Positions 34,058-42,748 of a stretch of 64,000 nucleotides of DNA are shown here, piece after piece (position 1 is the stretch's first letter; each line of letters opens with the position of its first letter). The stretch is from Actinoplanes utahensis (lineage in GTDB: Bacteria; Actinomycetota; Actinomycetes; Mycobacteriales; Micromonosporaceae). A program made the translations under genes and the position numbers. Where the stretch lies: the NCBI RefSeq assembly GCF_016862455.1, contig NZ_BOMZ01000003.1, positions 43,030-107,029 on the forward strand, in the 5' to 3' direction. Under the pieces are notes generated by a model. That model saw nothing but the letters and a program-made list of their open reading frames with translations, did not search any database and was not told where the DNA came from.

Positions 34058-35413
34058 GTGGCAGAGACGGCAGCGGGACAGCCCTACGAATACCGGCGGC
34101 GTGAGCTGGTCGAGCCGGACTGGACCCGATTCCCCGGCTGGCGCGACGTCACCGCCGCCCAGTGGCAGTCCGCCCAGTGGCAGCGGGTCAACTGCGTCAA
34201 GAACGTCAAGCAGCTCCGCGCCGTCCTCGGTGACCTGGTCGACGACACCTTCTACGCCGACCTGGAGGCCGACCAGCAGCGCCTGGCAACCATGTCGATG
34301 CTGATCCCGCCGCAGATGCTCAACACCATGGTCCCGGACGCCGCGCCCGACACCGCGTCGTTCACCGCCGACCCGATCCGCAACTACATGCTGCCGATCG
34401 CCTCCGACCGGCGCCGGGACTGGCCGTCGCACCCGCACTCGGCGCGCGACTCACTGCACGAGCACGACATGTGGGTCGCCGAGGGACTCACCCACCGCTA
34501 CCCCACCAAGGTGCTCGCCGAGCTGCTGTCCACCTGCCCGCAGTACTGCGGCCACTGCACCCGGATGGACCTGGTCGGCAACAGCACCCCGGCGGTCGCC
34601 AAGCTCAAACTCGTGCAGAAACCCGCCGACCGGTACGAGGCCCACCTCACCTACCTCAAGGCCCACCCGGGGGTCCGGGACGTGGTCGTCTCCGGCGGCG
34701 ACGTGGCGAACGTGCCGTGGAGACAGCTCGAGGCGTACCTGATGGGCCTGCTGTCGGTGCCGACCGTGCGCGACATCCGGCTCGCCACCAAGGCGCTGAT
34801 GGGCCTGCCGCAGCACTGGCTGCAGGACGACGTGGTCGAAGGCATGCACCGGGTCGCCGTCACCGCCGAACGGCGCGGCGTCAACCTGGCCGTGCACACC
34901 CACGTCAACCACGTGAACTCGCTGACGCCGATGGTCGCGCGCGCGGTGCGCACCCTCCTGGAGGTGGGTGTCCGGGACGTCCGCAACCAGGGCGTGCTGA
35001 TGCGCGGGGTCAACGCCACCGCCGACGACCTGCTCGATCTCTGCTTCGCGCTGCAGGGCGAGGCGGGCATCCTGCCCTACTACTTCTACATGTGCGACAT
35101 GATCCCGAACGCGGAGCACTGGCGCGTCCCGGTCTGGCACGCCCAGCAGCTGCAGCACGACCTGATGGGCTACCTGCCGGGGTACGCGACCCCGCGCATC
35201 GTCTGCGACGTGCCGTTCGTCGGGAAACGGTGGGTGCACATGATCGCCGATTACGACCGGGAGCACGGCATCTCGTACTGGACCAAGAATTACCGCACGT
35301 CCCTGGAGGCGGGTGACAGCGAGGCCCTGACCAAGCTGTACGCCTACTACGACCCGATCGACACCCTGCCCGAGTCGGGTCAGGCCTGGTGGCGTAAACA
35401 GCAGGCGGCATAG
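34058..35413 (+). CDS. kamA: Lysine 2,3-aminomutase (radical SAM, PLP)
   Basis: Radical SAM enzyme of 451 aa that converts L-lysine to L-beta-lysine. The cluster motif CPQYCGHC (CX3CX2C) is near residue 163. Two Asp that bind the substrate side-chain amine in the clostridial enzyme appear conserved (YMCDMI, IVCDVPF). The usual PLP-Lys motif PGGGGK is replaced by PFVGK, so specificity should be confirmed. GTG 34058 has AGGAGG at ideal spacing. It is divergent to the kdd operon, and a strong terminator follows the stop. Confidence 0.88.
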   Translation: MAETAAGQPYEYRRRELVEPDWTRFPGWRDVTAAQWQSAQWQRVNCVKNVKQLRAVLGDLVDDTFYADLEADQQRLATMSMLIPPQMLNTMVPDAAPDTASFTADPIRNYMLPIASDRRRDWPSHPHSARDSLHEHDMWVAEGLTHRYPTKVLAELLSTCPQYCGHCTRMDLVGNSTPAVAKLKLVQKPADRYEAHLTYLKAHPGVRDVVVSGGDVANVPWRQLEAYLMGLLSVPTVRDIRLATKALMGLPQHWLQDDVVEGMHRVAVTAERRGVNLAVHTHVNHVNSLTPMVARAVRTLLEVGVRDVRNQGVLMRGVNATADDLLDLCFALQGEAGILPYYFYMCDMIPNAEHWRVPVWHAQQLQHDLMGYLPGYATPRIVCDVPFVGKRWVHMIADYDREHGISYWTKNYRTSLEAGDSEALTKLYAYYDPIDTLPESGQAWWRKQQAA

Positions 35414-35416
35414 CAG

Positions 35417-35449
35417 GAGGGCGGGCACCCGGGGGTGGTGCCCGCCCTC
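35417..35449. terminator. Bidirectional terminator between kamA and the CsbD-like gene
   Basis: GAGGGCGGGCACC (35417-35429) pairs exactly with 35437-35449 around a 7-base loop. The 13-bp stem starts three bases past the kamA stop and lies downstream of the convergent CsbD-like gene. Confidence 0.85.
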
Positions 35450-35474
35450 ACGTCCACTCCGGTCGGACTCAGGC

Positions 35475-35666
35475 TCAGCTCAGGGCGTTCTTGACGTCCC
35501 GGCCGGCGTCCTTGACGTGCTCGCCCGCCTGCTTGGCGTGCGCCGACGCCTCCTGGGCCTGGCCCTCGGCGAACAGCCGCTCGTTGTCGGTCGCCTCGCC
35601 GACGCCCTGCTTCGTCTTGCCGGCGATCTCCTCGGCCTTGTTCTTGACCTTGTCGGTGAAGCTCAT
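35475..35666 (-). CDS. CsbD-like small stress protein
   Basis: Highly charged 63-aa protein. MSFTDKVKNKAEEIAGKTKQ at the start, then the family's GVGEATDN, are typical of CsbD/YjbJ proteins, which rise under general stress but whose action is unknown. The start has AGGAGG upstream. It is convergent with kamA. Confidence 0.88.
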   Translation of the reverse strand: MSFTDKVKNKAEEIAGKTKQGVGEATDNERLFAEGQAQEASAHAKQAGEHVKDAGRDVKNALS

Positions 35667-35833
35667 GGGTCAGACCTCCTCGGCCGGTGTCGTCATCTTC
35701 TTCTCGATCAGGTGTTTCCCGGCCGGGCCCGCCGCGAAACGTCACACCCGCTACAGCGTCCTAGGACAATGCTGGTTCCGCCCCGGCGTCCCCACCGTCC
35801 GTCCCGCCCCTCCTGCGTGACAGCATCGACGGC

Positions 35834-36406
35834 ATGCCCAAGAAGGTCGACCGGTTGCAGCGCCGCACCCTGATCGCCGACGCGCTGATGCGGGTCGCCG
35901 CCGAACAGGGCCTGGAAGCGGTCAGCCTGCGGCACGTGGCCGCCGAGGCGGGCGTGTCCGCCGGGATGGTGCAGCACTACTTCCGCACCAAGGACGAGAT
36001 GATGACGTTCGCGATGGACGTGGTGCGCGAACGCAACCAGGAGCGGGTCACCGCCGCCATCACCGGACTGGGCGACCGGCCGGCGCCCCGGGATCTGCTG
36101 CACACCCTGATCAGCACACTGCTGCCGCTGTCCGAGGACACCCGCGCCGACGCGAAGGTGGCGATGGCGTTCCTGGCGTACACGGCCGTGCGGCCGGCGG
36201 CGTCGGCGGCGCTGCGGGACGAGACGGCGCAGATGGTCGACTTCATCGCCGGCCTGTTGCCCGTACCGGGGAAAGAGGTCGAAGCCCGCGGCCTGCTCGC
36301 CCTCATGGAGGGCCTCGGGGTCTATCTGCTCGGCGGGCAGTACACCGCCGGTGAGGCCCGTGCGGCTCTGGACGCGCAACTCGACCGGATCTTCGGCAAG
36401 CCATGA
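35834..36406 (+). CDS. TetR-family regulator (BetI-like layout)
   Basis: Repressor of 190 aa. The helix-turn-helix is near 10-55 (ALMRVAAEQGLEAVSLRHVA, then EAGVSAGMVQHYFRTKDEM). The C-terminal domain resembles BetI-type regulators. No Shine-Dalgarno sequence is evident upstream. Neighbours are a CsbD-like gene (divergent) and the aminotransferase downstream on the same strand; its target is unclear. Confidence 0.9.
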   Translation: MPKKVDRLQRRTLIADALMRVAAEQGLEAVSLRHVAAEAGVSAGMVQHYFRTKDEMMTFAMDVVRERNQERVTAAITGLGDRPAPRDLLHTLISTLLPLSEDTRADAKVAMAFLAYTAVRPAASAALRDETAQMVDFIAGLLPVPGKEVEARGLLALMEGLGVYLLGGQYTAGEARAALDAQLDRIFGKP

Positions 36407-36488
36407 ACCGGCGATTGGCCGTCGCCCGGCCGATCGCCGATGTGTCAGGCTGCCAGGACGACGACGTCAATCGTGGGAGAGTGTGCTG

Positions 36489-37694
36489 GTGAAGCAGGCG
36501 CAGCGGCTGAAAGCTGTCCGGTACGACATCCGTGGGCCGGTCCTGCGGCGGGCACAGGAGCTGGAGGCGGCAGGCCACCAGATCATCAAGCTCAACATCG
36601 GCAACCCGGCGCCGTGGGGCCTGGCCACCCCCGACCCGATCATCAACGACGTGGTGCACAACCTGGCGTCGGCGCAGGGGTACAGCGACGCGCGCGGCAT
36701 CTACTCGGCGCGGGTCGCGGTCGCCCAGAAATATCAGAACCAGGGCGCCACCGGCGTGCAGCCCGAGGACGTGATGCTCGGCAACGGCGTCTCCGAGCTG
36801 ATCGTGATGACGCTGCAGGCGCTGCTGGACACCGGCGACGAGGTGCTGGTGCCGAGCCCCGACTACCCGTTGTGGACCGGCGCGGTGTCGCTGTGCGGCG
36901 GCCGGGCCGTGCACTACCGCTGCGACGAGTCGGCCGGCTGGCAGCCCGACCTGGAGCATCTGGCGTCCCGGATCACCCCGAACACCCGGGCCATGGTGAT
37001 CATCAACCCGAACAACCCGACCGGCGCCGTGTACTCGCGGGAGGTCCTGGAGGGCATGCTCGACCTGGCTCGCCGGCACGGGCTGCTGGTGCTCACCGAC
37101 GAGATCTACGACCGGATCGTGTTCGACGGGGCGGTGCACCACTCCGCCGCCGCGCTCGCCCCGGACGTGCCGATGATCAGCATGGGCGGCCTGTCGAAGA
37201 CGCACCGGGCCGCCGGGTTCCGTTCCGGCTGGCTCGCGGTCACCGGGTTCACCGGCCGGGACACCGACTACCTGGAAGGGTTGCAGCTGCTCGCGAACAT
37301 GCGGCTGTGCCCGAACGTGCCGGCCCAGCTCGCCATCCAGACCGCGCTCGGCGGCTACCAGAGCATCGACGCGCTGGTCCGGCCCGGCGGGCGCCTCCAC
37401 GAGCAGCGTGAGCACGCGTGGCGGTCGCTGACCGCGATCCCCGGCGTGGAGTGCGTCAAACCGGAGGGTGCGCTGTACCTGTTCGCCCGCCTGGACCCGG
37501 CCGTCCACAAGATCCGCGACGACGAGCGGATGATCATCGACCTGCTGGAGCAGCAGCACCTGCTGCTGTCGCACGGCACCGGTTTCAACATCGACACACC
37601 GGACCACTTCCGGGTGGTGTTCCTGGCACCGGTCGACGTCCTCGACGACGCCGTCGGCCGCCTCGGCACGTTCCTCGCCACGTACCGGCAGTAG
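36489..37694 (+). CDS. PLP-dependent aminotransferase (AlaA-like)
   Basis: Fold-type I aminotransferase of 401 aa, the usual length for AlaA. Motifs are KLNIGNPAPWGL (substrate loop), LGNGVSELI, INPNNPTGAVY, LTDEIYDRIVFDG and the PLP Lys in GGLSKTHRAAGFRSGW; the C-terminal Arg is in HFRVVFLAP. A role in alanine synthesis from pyruvate and glutamate is likely. GTG 36489 is preferred by spacing from GGAG; GTG 36483 is too close. The following 37695-38038 (344 bases) carries no supported gene. Confidence 0.9.
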   Translation: MKQAQRLKAVRYDIRGPVLRRAQELEAAGHQIIKLNIGNPAPWGLATPDPIINDVVHNLASAQGYSDARGIYSARVAVAQKYQNQGATGVQPEDVMLGNGVSELIVMTLQALLDTGDEVLVPSPDYPLWTGAVSLCGGRAVHYRCDESAGWQPDLEHLASRITPNTRAMVIINPNNPTGAVYSREVLEGMLDLARRHGLLVLTDEIYDRIVFDGAVHHSAAALAPDVPMISMGGLSKTHRAAGFRSGWLAVTGFTGRDTDYLEGLQLLANMRLCPNVPAQLAIQTALGGYQSIDALVRPGGRLHEQREHAWRSLTAIPGVECVKPEGALYLFARLDPAVHKIRDDERMIIDLLEQQHLLLSHGTGFNIDTPDHFRVVFLAPVDVLDDAVGRLGTFLATYRQ

Positions 37695-38038
37695 TCCCGC
37701 GCCGCCTTCCCGGCGTAGCCACGTACCGCCGGTGGGGCGGCTTCTCCTGCCCGGCGCCGCCACCTCGCCGCGATGACCCGGTCACCGCCGGGCAGGACCG
37801 GTCCGGCCTCCACCGGGATCCGCTGTCGTGCCCGGCCGGTACCGGACTCGGCGCCGGTTCCTCGCGGCACGCCCCTCCGCCTGAACCGGGAAAGACACAT
37901 CCGGACCCGCTCCTGTCCCCCGCTACCATCCGGCGGAACACGGCGGAGATCGAACGGCGACGAACTCGTCTGGCCGCGGACCAGGCGCCCGAGCGCCGGA
38001 TCAGGACGCTGCCGAACAGCGAGATCTAGGATCGCAAC
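37695..38038. other. Gene-free stretch between aminotransferase and Imm22-like gene
   Basis: 344 bases with no confident coding sequence. A plus frame near its end could read TIRRNTAEIERRRTRLAAD, possibly the tail of a lost gene. A TAGGAT box at 38027-38032 lies six bases before the next ATG. Confidence 0.4.
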
Positions 38039-38389
38039 ATGGCGATCGTTCATGTCTTCGTCTCGACCGGCCGGTTCCCGTCGGAGAAGGAACTGCGAAC
38101 CTTCGTCGAGCCGACGTACACCGCCGAGGGCGATGCGGTGCCGTCGCGATTCATCGAGGAGATCGGCCTCCACGAGTACGAGCCGTCCACCATCGAGACG
38201 ACCCACGCCGGCAAGGCGATGCCCGTTCGGCAGTTGCTGCGCGACGCGTCGTGGGCCGAGCAATGGCTTCCCGATCTCGACCCGGGACGGTGGGCGGACA
38301 GCGCCGTCTGCGTCTTCCCGCCGAACGTGATCGCCACACCGCGCGATTCCTCACTGGAGTACTGCGGCGCCTTCACCTACCGGCCGTAG
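38039..38389 (+). CDS. Imm22-family immunity protein (orphan)
   Basis: Small acidic protein of 116 aa resembling Imm22 immunity proteins of polymorphic toxin systems: IVHVFVSTGRFPSEKELRTF, then EYEPSTIETTHAGK and SLEYCGAFTYRP at the end. Such proteins neutralise a cognate C-terminal toxin domain. No toxin, Rhs, WXG or T6SS gene is nearby, so it is an orphan that may protect against toxins of relatives. TAGGAT six bases before the ATG suggests a leaderless transcript. Confidence 0.7.
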   Translation: MAIVHVFVSTGRFPSEKELRTFVEPTYTAEGDAVPSRFIEEIGLHEYEPSTIETTHAGKAMPVRQLLRDASWAEQWLPDLDPGRWADSAVCVFPPNVIATPRDSSLEYCGAFTYRP

Positions 38390-38496
38390 CCGCACCGAAG
38401 CAGGCCACGACACCCGCCCGGCACAACCGGACGGCGGCATGACGGTGCGTTGCACTTCGGACCGCCGTGGGCGCCGGTCAGGGATACGATCCGCGC

Positions 38497-38847
38497 GTGA
38501 CAGTCAATCGCGTGGTGCCCGACCTCAAGACTCGGTCGATGAAGGATGCCGTCGCCTTCTACACCCGTGTCCTCGGCCTGCGGGTGGTGATGGATCATGG
38601 CTGGATCGTGACGCTCGCCGATCCGCAGCGGCCCGAGGTGCAGTTGAGCATCATGACGCATGACGCGACGGCGCCGGTCGTCCCCGTCGCCTCGGTCCAG
38701 GTCGACGACGTCGATGCCAGCTACCAAGCCGCCCGTGCCGCCGGGGCCGAGATCGTGCACGAACTGACCGATGAACCATGGGGTGTCCGGCGATTCTTCG
38801 TCAAGGACCCGGATGGTCATGTGGTCAATGTATTGGCCCATGAATAG
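38497..38847 (+). CDS. VOC (glyoxalase-fold) protein
   Basis: Protein of 116 aa. LKTRSMKDAVAFYTRVLGLR opens the first module and EPWGVRRFFVKDPDGHVVNV closes the second, as in glyoxalase/fosfomycin-resistance-type VOC proteins. The start is GTG 38497, seven bases after TACGAT, a leaderless arrangement. The substrate is unknown. Confidence 0.82.
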   Translation: MTVNRVVPDLKTRSMKDAVAFYTRVLGLRVVMDHGWIVTLADPQRPEVQLSIMTHDATAPVVPVASVQVDDVDASYQAARAAGAEIVHELTDEPWGVRRFFVKDPDGHVVNVLAHE

Positions 38848-38965
38848 CGCTTCCGTCAATCCGGACGCGGTTACCGCCGGGCTATTGTCGCCAGTGGACG
38901 TTGCGCGCCGGCGATTCCGGCCTCCTTCCGGGCAGGGCGGCAAGGATTCGTGCATGCGCGACCGG

Positions 38966-39298
38966 TCACTGATCGGGCGCACCGGGAGTCGGACCGTTGT
39001 GGCCCTCGATGCACTGCCAGCCGTCGGCCAGAGTGCCCGACCGAAGGACGCGTGCGCCGGACCCGCTCAGGGTGACCAGGGCCGTGTGGCCGCCGGAGAG
39101 CTCGTCGACCGTTCTCTGGTAGTGGATGATGCGGGTCAGCTCCAGGTCGATCAGGTGCTCCGCGCCGTCGACTCGGTGGAATCTGGCACCGCGGAAGACC
39201 GTGCCGCCGAGGTTGCGCACGGTCACGGTCGCTTCCGCCCACTGGGAGTTCCGAACCTCGTTGATCTGCAGTTCCACAGGATTCCGATCGACGCTCAC
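38966..39298 (-). CDS. Hypothetical protein, beta-rich
   Basis: Not recognised; 110 aa with alternating hydrophobic strands (VELQINEVRNSQWAEATVTV, LIDLELTRIIHYQRTVDEL, HTALVTLSGSG), no signal peptide or TM. It starts at GTG 39298 with a weak ribosome binding site, and the frame stays open a little further upstream. It lies 77 bases downstream of another hypothetical gene on the same strand, so they may be co-transcribed. It could be spurious. Confidence 0.5.
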   Translation of the reverse strand: MSVDRNPVELQINEVRNSQWAEATVTVRNLGGTVFRGARFHRVDGAEHLIDLELTRIIHYQRTVDELSGGHTALVTLSGSGARVLRSGTLADGWQCIEGHNGPTPGAPDQ

Positions 39299-39375
39299 CT
39301 GCCGATGGTCGCCGATGCCGTCTACGAGATCAATCCGGCGGGACGGATCGGCCGGCCCGGGGTGATGGGTGGCGG

Positions 39376-39831
39376 CTACCTCGCGTGGGGAGTGGCAGCG
39401 GCTTCCCGGACCGCGTCGTCGTACTGGGTGCGGTGGAAGAGGAACGGGCCGAAGTCGCCGTAGTCGCGGGTGGGGCGGAACGGCTGGGTGAAGTGGCGCC
39501 AGATCACCAGATCACCCTTCGTGAGCACCTGCGCCTCCAGCGGCCAGCAGCCGACCTCGCCGCAGTCGCAGCCCAGGAGAGCGATCACGCCCTGCCGGTC
39601 CCGGTAGGCGGTCTCGGGCCGCCCGGTGAGGTAGCCGGTCAGGTCGGCGGCGTCGAAGTCATCGAGCACCAGCCCGGCGTACGCTCCGGGAACGTCGAAG
39701 CCGGACGCGCGCTCGTAGCCCGCGACCAGGTCGACCAGGCTGACGCCGTCGACGGTGGGAAGCAGTTCCCGGGCGGTGGACCACGGACGGACCTCGAAAC
39801 GGACACGGCGGACGGGCGGGACGGCAGGCAT
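39376..39831 (-). CDS. Conserved-looking hypothetical protein with a Cys cluster
   Basis: Protein of 151 aa, family not named. A central IALLGCDCGEVGCWPLEAQV (three Cys) is followed by an aromatic DLVIWRHFTQPFRPTRDYGD. Similar small proteins occur in Streptomyces and relatives, from memory. The Cys trio could bind metal. ATG 39831 is used; GTG starts further upstream overlap the divergent lipoprotein promoter. It is divergent to the lipoprotein gene at 39885. Confidence 0.6.
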   Translation of the reverse strand: MPAVPPVRRVRFEVRPWSTARELLPTVDGVSLVDLVAGYERASGFDVPGAYAGLVLDDFDAADLTGYLTGRPETAYRDRQGVIALLGCDCGEVGCWPLEAQVLTKGDLVIWRHFTQPFRPTRDYGDFGPFLFHRTQYDDAVREAAATPHAR

Positions 39832-39884
39832 CCGGTCAGGGTGCGCCCGGCGGGCCACTTGAGCAAGGTCATTATGTTGGGACG

Positions 39885-40775
39885 GTGACAACCTCGAGAA
39901 TGCTCGCCGTCGCGCTCGCCGCCGTGCTCGGTGTGGCCGGGTGCGCGAAACCCGGAGCCGCTCCGTCGACGGGTCGGACCACGCCGTCCGGTGACGCCCG
40001 GGCGGCGCTGCTGAAGTCGGCGGAGGCGCTGAAGACGGGCAGTTACTCGTTCAGCCGGACCGGGGCCTACCTGTCGCAGGATGTGCAGCGGGGTGACGTC
40101 CACCTGCCGGACGGGGTGCTGCTGGAGCATGAGCAGCGAGCGGCGATGCGGGTCGGCGACGTCGTCTACCTGCGGTACCTGTTGCACGGCAGCGCCGAGA
40201 TGCGCGATCAGTACATGAAGTTGTACAAGCAGCACGGCGCCACGGCGGCCCAACTGAAGGACATCGAGAAGATCTACGCGCTGCTGGACGGCAAACGGTG
40301 GGTGCGCGCCGACGCGAAGGAACTGGTGGCGGCGGCGGCGATCGACGAGCAGAGCGGCCTGGACTACATGGCCCCGCTGCCGAAGCCCGGGGAGTACGAC
40401 GTTCCGGGCGCGGGCGGGCTGGTCACCGCGGTGACGACCGCCGCGCGGGCCGGGGACACGATCACCGGGACGCTCGACGCGACGAAGGTGGACCCGGATC
40501 TGAACCTGCTGTTCAGCGACCCCACCCATCTGTACGGTCCGGCGGCGAAGACCATGTCGTACCAGGCGGTGCTGGACGGTCAGGGGCGGCTCACCGAGTT
40601 CACCGTCACGATGCCCGGCCAGCTCGCCTCCGAACCGGCCGGCGGTCACGAGCCGGAGCCGCCGCTGGTCATCAAGATCTCGGGGTACGGGGAGACGGCC
40701 GCGCCCACGGCCCCGAAGGACGCGCCGGTCCTGCCGCCGTCGGCGTACGAGATGCTGTCCAGGGACGTCGACTGA
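39885..40775 (+). CDS. Membrane lipoprotein
   Basis: Lipoprotein of 296 aa. The signal peptide (1-19) ends in the lipobox LGVAGC. The mature part has alternating strands and a LppX/LprG-like outline (SAEALKTGSYSFSRTG, TMSYQAVLDGQGRLTEFTV), the fold that carries lipids or glycolipids; this is a tentative match. GTG 39885 follows TATGTT by six bases, so the transcript is probably leaderless. Lnt encoded elsewhere in the window would acylate such proteins. Confidence 0.85.
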   Translation: MTTSRMLAVALAAVLGVAGCAKPGAAPSTGRTTPSGDARAALLKSAEALKTGSYSFSRTGAYLSQDVQRGDVHLPDGVLLEHEQRAAMRVGDVVYLRYLLHGSAEMRDQYMKLYKQHGATAAQLKDIEKIYALLDGKRWVRADAKELVAAAAIDEQSGLDYMAPLPKPGEYDVPGAGGLVTAVTTAARAGDTITGTLDATKVDPDLNLLFSDPTHLYGPAAKTMSYQAVLDGQGRLTEFTVTMPGQLASEPAGGHEPEPPLVIKISGYGETAAPTAPKDAPVLPPSAYEMLSRDVD

Positions 40776-40776
40776 G

Positions 40777-40971
40777 TCAGCCGAACAGGACGACCGACTC
40801 GTCGAGCCGGCCCCGGGTCCAGGCGAGCCGCAGCCGGATCCGGTAGGCGACGTTGAACCAGCCGTGCCCGAGCTCCTCGGCGGAGTCCAGCGTCTCGCCG
40901 GGGCCGTAGGCGCGCTCGATCATGGCCCGCAGCGTGCCGGGCGCCTGCCGGTTCTTGGTGAGGCTCTCCAC
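40777..40971 (-). pseudogene. N-terminal stump of an aminoglycoside phosphotransferase-type kinase
   Basis: A 64-aa frame begins like actinobacterial APH-family phosphotransferases (LRAMIERAYGPGE, then EELGHGWFNVAYRIRLR), covering only the start of the N-lobe. It then diverges (LAWTRGRLDES) and stops before any catalytic HxD or metal motif. It is probably a remnant. It lies nine bases downstream of the Lrp gene on the same strand. Confidence 0.65.
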
Positions 40972-40980
40972 GGCCGCGGG

Positions 40981-41439
40981 TCAGCCGGCGGGCGGGGCGG
41001 CGATCCGGGGAGGGCGGTTCTCGTACGGCGTGGACAGCACCACCGTCGTGCGGGTGGTGACGTTCGCGGCCGTCCGGATGTCCTGCAGGAGCCGTTCGAG
41101 ATCGGCGGGGCTCTTCACCCGTACCAGAAGAAGGTAGAAGTCCTCCCCGGCGACCGAATAGCAGGAGTCGATCTCGGCGAGGTGCGCCAGCCGGTCCGGG
41201 GCGTCGTCGGGCTGCGACGGGTCGAACGGGCGGATCGCCACGAACGCCGTCAACGGCAGGTCCAGGGCCTCGTACGAGACCCTGGCCGTGTAGCCGTTGA
41301 TGACGCCGCGCTGTTCGAGGCGGCGGACCCGCTGGTGCACGGCGGAGACGCTGAGGCCCACCCGCTCGGCCAGGTCGGTGTACGACAACCGTCCGTCCGC
41401 GGTCAGGGCCGACACGATCGCCTGGTCGATCTCTTCCAC
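40981..41439 (-). CDS. Lrp/AsnC-family regulator
   Basis: Protein of 152 aa. The N-terminal HTH (about 1-55: ADGRLSYTDLAERVGLSVSA) is joined to a C-terminal RAM/AsnC effector domain (CYSVAGEDFYLLLVRVKS) that binds amino acids and forms octamers. The target is unknown; the downstream APH stump may be an old operon partner. GTG 41439 is the start. Confidence 0.92.
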   Translation of the reverse strand: MEEIDQAIVSALTADGRLSYTDLAERVGLSVSAVHQRVRRLEQRGVINGYTARVSYEALDLPLTAFVAIRPFDPSQPDDAPDRLAHLAEIDSCYSVAGEDFYLLLVRVKSPADLERLLQDIRTAANVTTRTTVVLSTPYENRPPRIAAPPAG

Positions 41440-41493
41440 ACTCGTGACATTACTGCTCGTTCAGTCACCGGCGGGGATCGCCCACCGCGCGTC

Positions 41494-42636
41494 TCAGCCG
41501 GCGGTCATCGAACGGGCGATCACCAGCCGCTGGATCTGGTTGGTGCCCTCGACGATCTGCAGCACCTTCGCCTCCCGGAACCAGCGCTCCACCGGATGGT
41601 CGGCGGAGTAGCCGTACCCACCGAGGATCTGCACCGCGTCGGTGGTGACCTTCATGGCGACGTCGGTGGCGAACAGTTTCGCCTTCGCCGCCTCGATCGA
41701 GAACGGGCGGCCGGCATCCTTCGACCGGGCCGCGGCGAGCAGCAGCGCGCGGGCCGCGGAGACCTGGGTGGCCATGTCGGCGAGCATGAACCCGAGGCCC
41801 TGGAACTCCGCGATCGGCCGGCCGAACTGCTCACGCTCCTTGGCGTAACCGGTGGCGTAGTCGACGGCGGCCTGGGCCAGGCCGACCGCGCACGCGGCGA
41901 TGCCGAGACGGCCCGAATCCAGGGCGCTCATGGCGATGGCGAAACCCTGGTTCTCGGTGCCGACCAGGCGGTCCCGCGGGATGCGGGCGTCCTCCAGGAC
42001 GATCTGGGCCGGAGCGGACGAGCGCAGGCCCATCAGCCGCTCCGGGGCCTGCGGCAGGAGGCCGGGGGTGGCGGCGTCGGCGAGGAGACAGGAGATGCCC
42101 CGGGCGCCGGGCTCACCCGTACGGCAGAAGAGGTTGTAGAAATCGGCCCGCCCACCGTGCGTGATCCAGGCTTTGGTGCCGTTGACGACGAAGTCGTCGC
42201 CGTCGGCGACCGCGCGGGTGGCGAGGGAGGCGGCGTCGCTTCCGCCCTGCGGTTCGGAGAGGGCGTACGCCCCGAGCAGCTCGCCGCCGAGCATCTCCGG
42301 CAGCATCTTGCGCTGCTCGGGCGTGCCGTAATAAGCCACCGGGAAACAGGAGAGGGTGTGCACGCTGACCGCCTCGGCGATGCCCAGCCAGGTGCCCGCC
42401 AGGATCTCCAAAACCTGGAGATAGACCTCGTACGGCTGGCCGGCGCCACCGTCGGCCTCGGGGTAGGGCAGGCCGAGCAGCCCGGAACGGCCCAGCGTGC
42501 GGAGGATCTCGCGGGGGAACTCGCCCCGCGCCTCGAAGTCGTCGACCTTGCCGGCGAGCTCTCGGGTGGCGAGCTCGGTGGTGAGGTCGAGCAGGTCGTG
42601 TGCCTCCGGGGTGGGAAGCAGTCGGTCCACGGTCAT
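41494..42636 (-). CDS. Acyl-CoA dehydrogenase
   Basis: FAD-dependent enzyme of 380 aa that introduces the 2,3-double bond into acyl-CoAs. The catalytic Glu is in QIVEGTNQIQR near the C-terminus, with family stretches YALSEPQGGSDAAS, RLGIAACAVGLAQAA and QILGGYGYSADHPVERWFRE. It resembles short/branched-chain dehydrogenases. The start is the ATG at 42636. Its substrate cannot be fixed from sequence. Confidence 0.93.
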   Translation of the reverse strand: MTVDRLLPTPEAHDLLDLTTELATRELAGKVDDFEARGEFPREILRTLGRSGLLGLPYPEADGGAGQPYEVYLQVLEILAGTWLGIAEAVSVHTLSCFPVAYYGTPEQRKMLPEMLGGELLGAYALSEPQGGSDAASLATRAVADGDDFVVNGTKAWITHGGRADFYNLFCRTGEPGARGISCLLADAATPGLLPQAPERLMGLRSSAPAQIVLEDARIPRDRLVGTENQGFAIAMSALDSGRLGIAACAVGLAQAAVDYATGYAKEREQFGRPIAEFQGLGFMLADMATQVSAARALLLAAARSKDAGRPFSIEAAKAKLFATDVAMKVTTDAVQILGGYGYSADHPVERWFREAKVLQIVEGTNQIQRLVIARSMTAG

Positions 42637-42748
42637 GGGAGTCAGCTTAACGAGCGTTCAAGAAAGATCCCATGGTGTGACCCGTACCCTCGCGACTTCC
42701 GCCCTGTGGGGCACGAGGCGGTTGCGCCGGTCCGGCATACTCGCCCGG

